Assembly: GCA_947044365.1 (NCBI GenBank) | Contig: OX345651.1 | Coordinates: forward strand, 3,091,926-3,155,925 | Direction: 5' to 3' | DNA: 64,000 nt | Source: Petrosia ficiformis | Taxonomy: Eukaryota > Porifera > Demospongiae > Haplosclerida > Petrosiidae | Shown here: one piece after another, positions 25,733 to 34,700 of the stretch | How the letters are laid out: each line of letters starts with the position of its first letter | Numbering within the stretch: position 1 is the stretch's first letter | Notes under the pieces: model-generated | Seen by the model: the letters and a program-made list of their open reading frames with translations, nothing else | The model's database searches: none | What the model was told of the DNA's origin: nothing | Position numbers and translations under genes: made by a program

Positions 25733-28700
25733 CACCTGAGGCAATTGAAAAATGAAAAATGAGAGTTGCCTCAGGTGTGAAATGTACACTGTACATGTGA
25801 ATATCATATTTACTTTTCCTAGCTGATGTACATGTACATACATGTATATCTACATCCATTCAATCAATCATTCATCCATTGATCCATTGATCCATCCATC
25901 ATTCCATGCATTGATCCATCCATCCATTGATCCACCCATTGGTCCATCCATTCATACATGTATATTGATCAATCCATCCATCAATCCATCCATTGGTCCA
26001 TCCATCACCCATCGATTCATTGAACAATCATTTGATCACCCATTGGTCCATCCATCATCCATGTGTCACCCATCCATTCATTGAGCAATATTTGATCACC
26101 CATTGGTCCATCCATCATCCATCACCCATCCATTCATTGAACAATCATTTGATCCACCCATTGGTCCATCTATCATCCATCCATCCTCCATCCTCCATCC
26201 ATCCATTCTTTGAACAATCATTTGATCACCCAATGGTCCATCCATCATCAATTAGTCCATTCATCAATTCATCGATCCATATTCTATTGCATACATGTAC
26301 ATGTACAGTTTGAATTACTTAAAAAGTGTACTCTGTTATAAAATTTGAGCTGTCAGTTTATATGAGACTTACAGTTTCTATTTTAGGTAGTTTTATAATC
26401 CAGGATGGTGGTATTATCATGTTTCTAAGGGGTCCTAAATGACAGGGTTCATCTCTTAGTTTATCAGAGAAACAACCTATATGATAAGCATCACCACACC
26501 ACGAACAACTGATACCCTCAAATGTCTGCAGGCAGAAAAATATTTAACTTGATAGTAGTACTTATACACATCCATGTACATGTACATGTACTGATACTTA
26601 AATGTACATGTACTTTATTCATTATACTACATGTACATGCAAACACAAATAAATGTATATTCCCACATACAAGTGCATGTAGAATACTTATATATACATG
26701 TATACATACATGTATATACATGTACATGGTATTACATACATGTACATATACACTTACTCTTCCTGAAAAGTTCTTCCAATTACCAAATCCTTTTCCACAT
26801 GTAGGACACTTTCCAGACATCTTCCGACGTTGCATAAAATGATGATTTACAGTCGTCTAATGGAATATAAATACACATGTGCTATGGTTGCCATAGTGAT
26901 AAGAATCTATTATTAGGAGTCTAAGAATAAAGGAATGGTTTATAATTAAGAAAAAGACTGCAACAATATTCTATTTAATGCCCAACACAATGAGTTTGCA
27001 AGTACATGTATATACATGTATAATTATTAAGTTGTCAAATTTTCTTGTAAACCACATTACACATTTATGTTTTCCTAACAAATTCTAAAATATGTAAATT
27101 ACTACACAAGAAATGTAATATACATGACATCATGAGACTCCTGTGAAATACATGTAAGATGTCATAAGCTTTTCCAGTAATACAGTAAGTACTATTGTAA
27201 TGCTATACATGTACATACATGTATATACATGTACATGTACATGTTGTGCTATACACACTGTACTGTTAAATATACATGTACATGTACATGTACACTATTA
27301 AGTGTTCTTTCCCTATTTGGAACCAATACCAACAAATGAATTGAATCAAATATGTATGGAATGTAAACCACAGCATAAACAGGAACTAATTTGTGATATG
27401 ATAATATGTGACCAGATCTCCGAAAACCACTCTTATGGATTAAAATACAATTTGGAGATATGGTTGAAAATAGACAGTTTTGAATTATCACATTTTTATT
27501 ACTTAGAAAGCATCACAAATGTCTTACCTGTCTTCTGATACCTTTAGCAAGTCTTAGAGACCTCTCTGTGCTTTGCTAGCAATGGCTAAATAAATTGTTA
27601 ATCCTTACTTTTAATAATTGATTTAATTGCGTTTTTCTCCAAATGAAGTATTTGTGACTAGAATGGTTTGATGCTTGCTGTAGCTTTGTCTTTTGCATGA
27701 TTGGGATGTATTATATATCATTCTAGAGCTATGTTAATGCCTTATTCAGGAAAGACAAAAAATCAATTTTGAAATCTTAATCCATAAAACTGGTTTTTGC
27801 AGAGCCGGTCACCGGGTCACATATATAGAAATATAATATACATGTATATACATGTACTGTATATACATGTACATGTACATGTATATGTACATGCATATTT
27901 AAATCTGTACAACTGTAGTGTACATGTGCATGTACAATGTACATGTACATGACAATCAAGACACCATGTTCCTGTATTATAGCACTATTTGGAACTGATA
28001 CCAACAATGGAAATCAAATACATGTATGTATAGTACATGTACATGTACATGATGTTATCGGAGATGTACATGTATACGACAATCAAGACACGTACCATCT
28101 TCCTGTATTTATAACACTATTTGGAACTGATACCAACAAATGGAAATCAAATATGTATATACATGTAGAACATGAACTAATTAATATTTAATAGGTACTT
28201 ACATGTACTAATACATGTACATGTACATACTGTACACATGTACATGTACATGTATATGACAATTAAGAGACCATCTTCCTGGAATTATAACACTATTTGG
28301 AACTGATACCAACAAATGGAAATCAAATATGTATAGTACATGTAATAACTTAATACATTGTAAATGCTTACTAAATACGATAATACATGTGCCTGTACCT
28401 ACATGTACATGTACATGTATGTAGATACATGTAGTACATGTGCCTGTACATATGTAGATAGTACATGCACCTGTTGTTCAATAGCTTAAAACATAGCACT
28501 AACTAATTATACATGTAACTAAAAAAGCCATTGTGACTTTTAGTTAACCCCTTTTAGTAAGGTTTTGTGATTTTTAGACTATAACTTCTTTTAGTAAGGC
28601 ATTGTGACTTTTAGTTAACACCACAAAGGAATCATAGGGATATATTTTCTCCATAATTATATCTTGTTAAAAATGATAATCCCTGTGCAAGCGATAACAC

Positions 28701-31700
28701 TTAACAATTAGTTACTATGAAAAGTGATAAGACAATTAATAACATCTAATTGATACTTAATACATACTTGTGAATAGTACATTATAATAAAGTACTGTAT
28801 ATATAATTACAGTGAATTACAAATACAAATACAAATACATGTACATATACATGTACATGTATATGTACAGGTATATGTACATATACATTTCCCATACATG
28901 TACCTACATGTACAATACTTGTAAGGTAACTACCATGTTCTCCAGAAACAGTTATTAGCATACTTTAGAATCAACACATTAATAATTATTATAATTATTA
29001 CATAATATATACATGTACATGTAGTAATGATTACAATCCTACTAGTAATCAAAATTACATGTACATGTACATGTATACTTACAATAGCATAAAGTTAACT
29101 TACATCTTTCACTTTTTGTTTTATTTCTCTGAATGTTGGTTTGCAGATATTTCCATGATAATATAGCTGACGAATACAACTAGTATGAACCAGTACTTTA
29201 CATGCTAATAAACAAAGATAATATGAAATGAATATACGCACATGTAAATGTATATACATGTATACATGTACATGTATGTATTGATGAATACAACTAGTAT
29301 AGTATGAACCAGTACTTTACATGCTAATTAATATGAACTGAATATACATGTACACATGTACATGCATGTTGGTGTTGTTTTAGTATGACAATAATGACTA
29401 CTTTTATTATAGTTTATCAAAATTTTAGTTATGGTTATAATTAATTAACTAAAACAATATTAGGCTTACCAAAAGAGTTTTAGTTTCAGTTAACTAACTA
29501 TAAAAGAGCCCCTTATCGGCAAATTTTCATTTCAAGGCCAGGAATCCAGATAGTGATTTTATACATGTACATGTATATATAATTATAAAATTCTATTAAT
29601 TACTTGCGTACATGTACATGTACATGTAAATGTATGTTTTGATATAATATATATATATATATTATTATAATCTTTTATACTTCATTGTTTTCTTTTAATA
29701 GTTCTTTATACTTTTTGGTTGAACTTTTAATAGCTTTTTGAATTTTTATGAAATACATGTACCATAAATATTTTGAAGTTCTCTAATCTTTAGGGTAACT
29801 CATTTTATACTTAAATATCTATACGTCACTTTTAATTAAACCTTTCTTATAACTTGTTGTGTCTTTTCCTGTTTATAATAGTGTGCTCCCATACTTTAGG
29901 TTTCATACATGTACTAAATGCATTAGTATCACCAGATGGGACAAACAATCTCCTTCCAGTAAACAGCATGCCAAGATCAGAACCAGAACCACTGACCTTT
30001 CGATAAGAGGCTAAAGCTCTAACCACTATGCCACACTGCCTACTCAAAAACAGAGTACCTACCTATCACTCTGGGACATTTGTTTGACGGGAATCACTAA
30101 CCATCAAATTCATAATTTATATACAGTACATGTACATGTACAATATTGGAATGCTCATTTTAGTACAACATCTATTTAAAATTGAATTTTAAATTTGTGT
30201 AGCAAGAATTTAACTTGTATCGGAATGCACAAGACACTATACACTGTACTCTATACAATAGTAATGTATGATATATAATTATACATGTATATGAAGTATA
30301 GTCACATGACACTATACCCTGTACTCTATACAATAGTATATTATACATGTATAATTATACACGTATACATTACATAGTATAGTTAGTTTCTTGGAATTGT
30401 AGCTACAAATAATCTAATATTAAGCTTACATAAGAGAGGTGTACAATGTTAAAATTACATATTTGGCCAATTTCAGTTTTACAATGAACATGTAGTTACA
30501 TGTACCAATGTAACGCAGTACACGTGTAGAACACACATGTACATTGTACGTGTACATGTACATGTAGTTAATTAAGAGTGGGGGAGTGCTACATGACGTT
30601 TGGTCCACAATGTTCAACAGTGTTTTTCAGCATAAACTTTAAAAGTAAAAGATGGGGGAGTGCCATGGTACATGTACCACCCTTTGTGGGAAACATTCAA
30701 TACCTAACCAAAAAGTTATAGTTACATGTACCTAGTAATGTACATACATGTACAATAGGAGGAGCTTCACAATACACATACAGTACATATACATGTACAT
30801 GTACATGTATACTAAAGGGCATTTGCATCCACTATGACCTCAGAAAAACGTTCAATACATGTACATGTACAAATGTACATGTAGCAGAGTTTTTGATACA
30901 TTTTCAAGCATGGGCCAAATTGCTCAACAATGGTTAGTGTGTGCACCATTGGGAATACATCTTGAGCTGTTTTCATGTACATAATGTACAACATGTACAT
31001 GTGCATAATGGCCAAATAATGATTGTTTAAAAAGTAATATTCAATGCTTTTATTTCAAACTAATGATTAATTAATAGAAGTAGCCACTGTACAGGATACA
31101 GTATCATACAGTGATTAGTACCTATTAGCAATGTGACACACAACATACATGTATAATATGTATATGTACAGAATGTAGCTGGCATGTGTGAACGTTATTA
31201 AGGTACTGCAAGTGAAAACAAGCTTGTTGAACTTGTAAACAACGTCAGTCACACAAACTGACACACAAACACAATACACATACATGTACATGTACATACA
31301 TGTATATACAGGTACATACACATGTACATGTATATACAGGTACACATGTACATACACATGTACCATACATATACAGGTACATGTACATACACATGTGCAT
31401 ATACAGGTACATACAGAGTATACAATAGCTGCATATTCAGAGGTCAATGTGTCCTGCCAAATTACTTGACCTACATGTACATGTATATGTACATGTACAT
31501 TACACAGTTTTCTTCATCAATAGAGTTACATGTACATGTACATCACAGGAACTTAGGAAGTAATACATGTACATGTATATTAAATGAGGCACCAATTCAA
31601 TATTACAATCATCATCAATTGAACTACATGTGTACATGTATATGTATATGTACATGTACATGTACATTACACAGTTTTCCTCATCAATAGAGTTACATCA

Positions 31701-34700
31701 CAGGAACTTAGGAAGTAATACATGTACATGTACCTGTACTTGTATATTAATTTTATTAAATGAGGCACCAATTCAATATTACAATCATCATCACTTGAAC
31801 TACATGTACATGTACATTTCACAGTTTTCCTCATCAATAGAGTTACATCACAGGAACCTAGGAAGTAATACATGTACATGTACATGTACACATGTACTTG
31901 TACATGTATATTAATTTTATTAAATGAGGCACCAATTCAATATTACAATCATCATCACTTGAACTACATGTACATGTACATTTCACAGTTTTCCTCATCA
32001 ATAGAGTTACATCACAGGAACTTAGGAAGTAATACATGTACATGTACCTGTACTTGTATATTAATTTTATTAAATGAGGCACCAATTCAATATTACAATC
32101 ATCATCACTTGAACTACATGTACATGTACATGTACATTTCACAGTTTTCCTCATCAATAGAGTTACATCACAGGAACTTAGGAAGTAATACATGTACATG
32201 TACCTGTATATTAATTTTATTAAATGAGGCACCAATTCAATATTACAATCATCATCACTTGAACTACATGTACATGTACATTTCACAGTTTTCCTCATCA
32301 ATAGAGTTACATCACAGGAACTTAGGAAATACTACATATACATGTACATGTACATGTACACATGTACTTGTATATTAATTTTATTAAATGAGGCACCAAT
32401 TCAATATTACAATCATCATCACTTGAACTACATGTACATGTACATTTCACAGTTTTCCTCATCAATAGAGTTACATCACAGGAACTTAGGAAGTAATACA
32501 TATACATGTACATGTACACACGTACTTGTATATTAATTTTATTAAATGAGGCACCAATTCAATATTACAATCATCATCACTTGAACTACATGTACATGTA
32601 CATTTCACAGTTTTCCTCATCAATAGAGTTACATCACAGGAACTTAGGAAGTAATACATGTACATGTACCTGTACTTGTATATTAATTTTATTAAATGAG
32701 GCACCAATTCAATATTACAATCATCATCACTTGAACTACATGTACATGTACATTTCACAGTTTTCCTCATCAATAGAGTTACATCACAGGAACTTAGGAA
32801 GTAATACATATACATGTACATGTACACACGTACTTGTATATTAATTTTATTAAATGAGGCACCAATTCAATATTACAATCATCATCACTTAAACTACATG
32901 TATATGTACATGTACATGTATGAAATTTAGAACTGATACTTTGTACAAATATACATGTACATGTGTAATTGTATGGACATTGACAGACTAAACTAAGATT
33001 TTGTCCAGAAAATGGTCTATGAACAACTGTTATATGTATTTTGCACACAGACACACACAGAGATACAGACAGACACAACAAAGAACACACACACTGATAC
33101 CCACACAACAGACAGACAGACAGACATGTACATGTACATGTATACACACACAATGTACATGTACATGTAGTATTATACACACGTGTAGAGTAGTTATACC
33201 TGAACATCGTACTTTATGCCTTTTTGAATGTAGTAGCTTTTGATCCTACATGTAAATAACGTAATTATAATATTATACATGATATATGATACATGTACAT
33301 GTACTACACTAACTGAGTAAGATAGAAATGTATCAGACAAATAATTTGTACATACATACATGTGTACACTTCCTGTCTGTACTTGTATGAACAAGTAAGT
33401 TCATTTTTATGATTCCTTTCGACGGATAGATTAGATTGTCAGGAAATCATTTATGAGGATTGATCTTATTATGGTATAAAGAATGTAACAAAAAAAAAAA
33501 AACTCCTATATGTAGATTTCTGTTGTGACTGATATTGTCTTTAGTGCAGGGATGTTTTCATAAAAGAATTTTAATATGTGAGGGAGAATAGAATATTGTA
33601 TGAAAGAGAATTATCATAGGGAGGGTGTAGGGGTTTCCCCTGCTGAAAATATTTACATCTGGAGGCTTCTGGAGCCTGTACCTGATGGTATTAAGTTATG
33701 CATAAATATTCATCACATTTAAAAACCATAATGGGACTTCGTTGGGTAGAGGAACTCCCAGCCCACCCATCTCTGTATGAAGCCCTGTAAAGTACATGTA
33801 TAAATAATTTAGTGTTGGTTTAGTCTTTAGTCCTACATTGTAGTTTAATTAACTAAAATATTATGCTTACTAAAAGGGTGTTAGCTTTATTTAACCAACT
33901 AAAACTCCCCATTATTGGCCATTTTCATTTTAGTGTACATATGTAGTTAGTTATAGGTATTGCAATAGACCTACAGTAATTACTGTTACTGTATGGTGAT
34001 ATTGCATTGATATACATGTATACATATATACTGTATAATTATGGGGAGTAGAGTGCTCCAGCAGTTGGCTCAATATTTCCACACCCCAGTTTCTGATTGT
34101 ACACATGTAAATGTACCCCTAATGGGGGATCACAGGTTATCTCATAAGCCTGGTTTTCGCAAATTCAGTCACATATATACATGTTCATGCATAAATGTAC
34201 ATGTACAAGTACATGTACATTTACATGTACATGTGATTGTGCGTGCCTTCCACTCACTTGACAATACTGGGTTTCATTAATGTGACAAGCTTCTCGTGTG
34301 TCTCTCTCAACCCACATATGAAGAGCCATTTCAGCTGTTTCCTATGAAATGAAAGTACATACTTGAACATGTATGTAATGTATATACAGTTTAATGTCAA
34401 TAAAAAAGTCACCATATAGTACAGTATATTACTCAGTAGTTACATGTAATGTATATACAGTTAATGTCAATAAAAAGTCACCCTACAGTACAGAAATTAC
34501 TTAGTAGTTACATGTAATGTATATATACAATGTAGTATGTACTGTACATCAATAAAACGTCACTATACAGTACAGTAATTACTCAGTAGTTACATGTAAT
34601 GTATATATACAATGTAGTATGTACTGTACGTCAATAAAACGTCACTATACAGTACAGAAATTACTTAGTAGTTACATGTAATGTATATATACAATGTAGT

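Noticed and set aside
31503..32895. CRISPR-like regular repeats
   Set aside because: Repeats are contiguous tandem units, not short repeats with unique spacers, and the locus is an animal intron.
31115..33207. Open frames of 60-168 codons on both strands
   Set aside because: Driven by the tandem array and hexamer runs; no domains, splice logic or codon bias.
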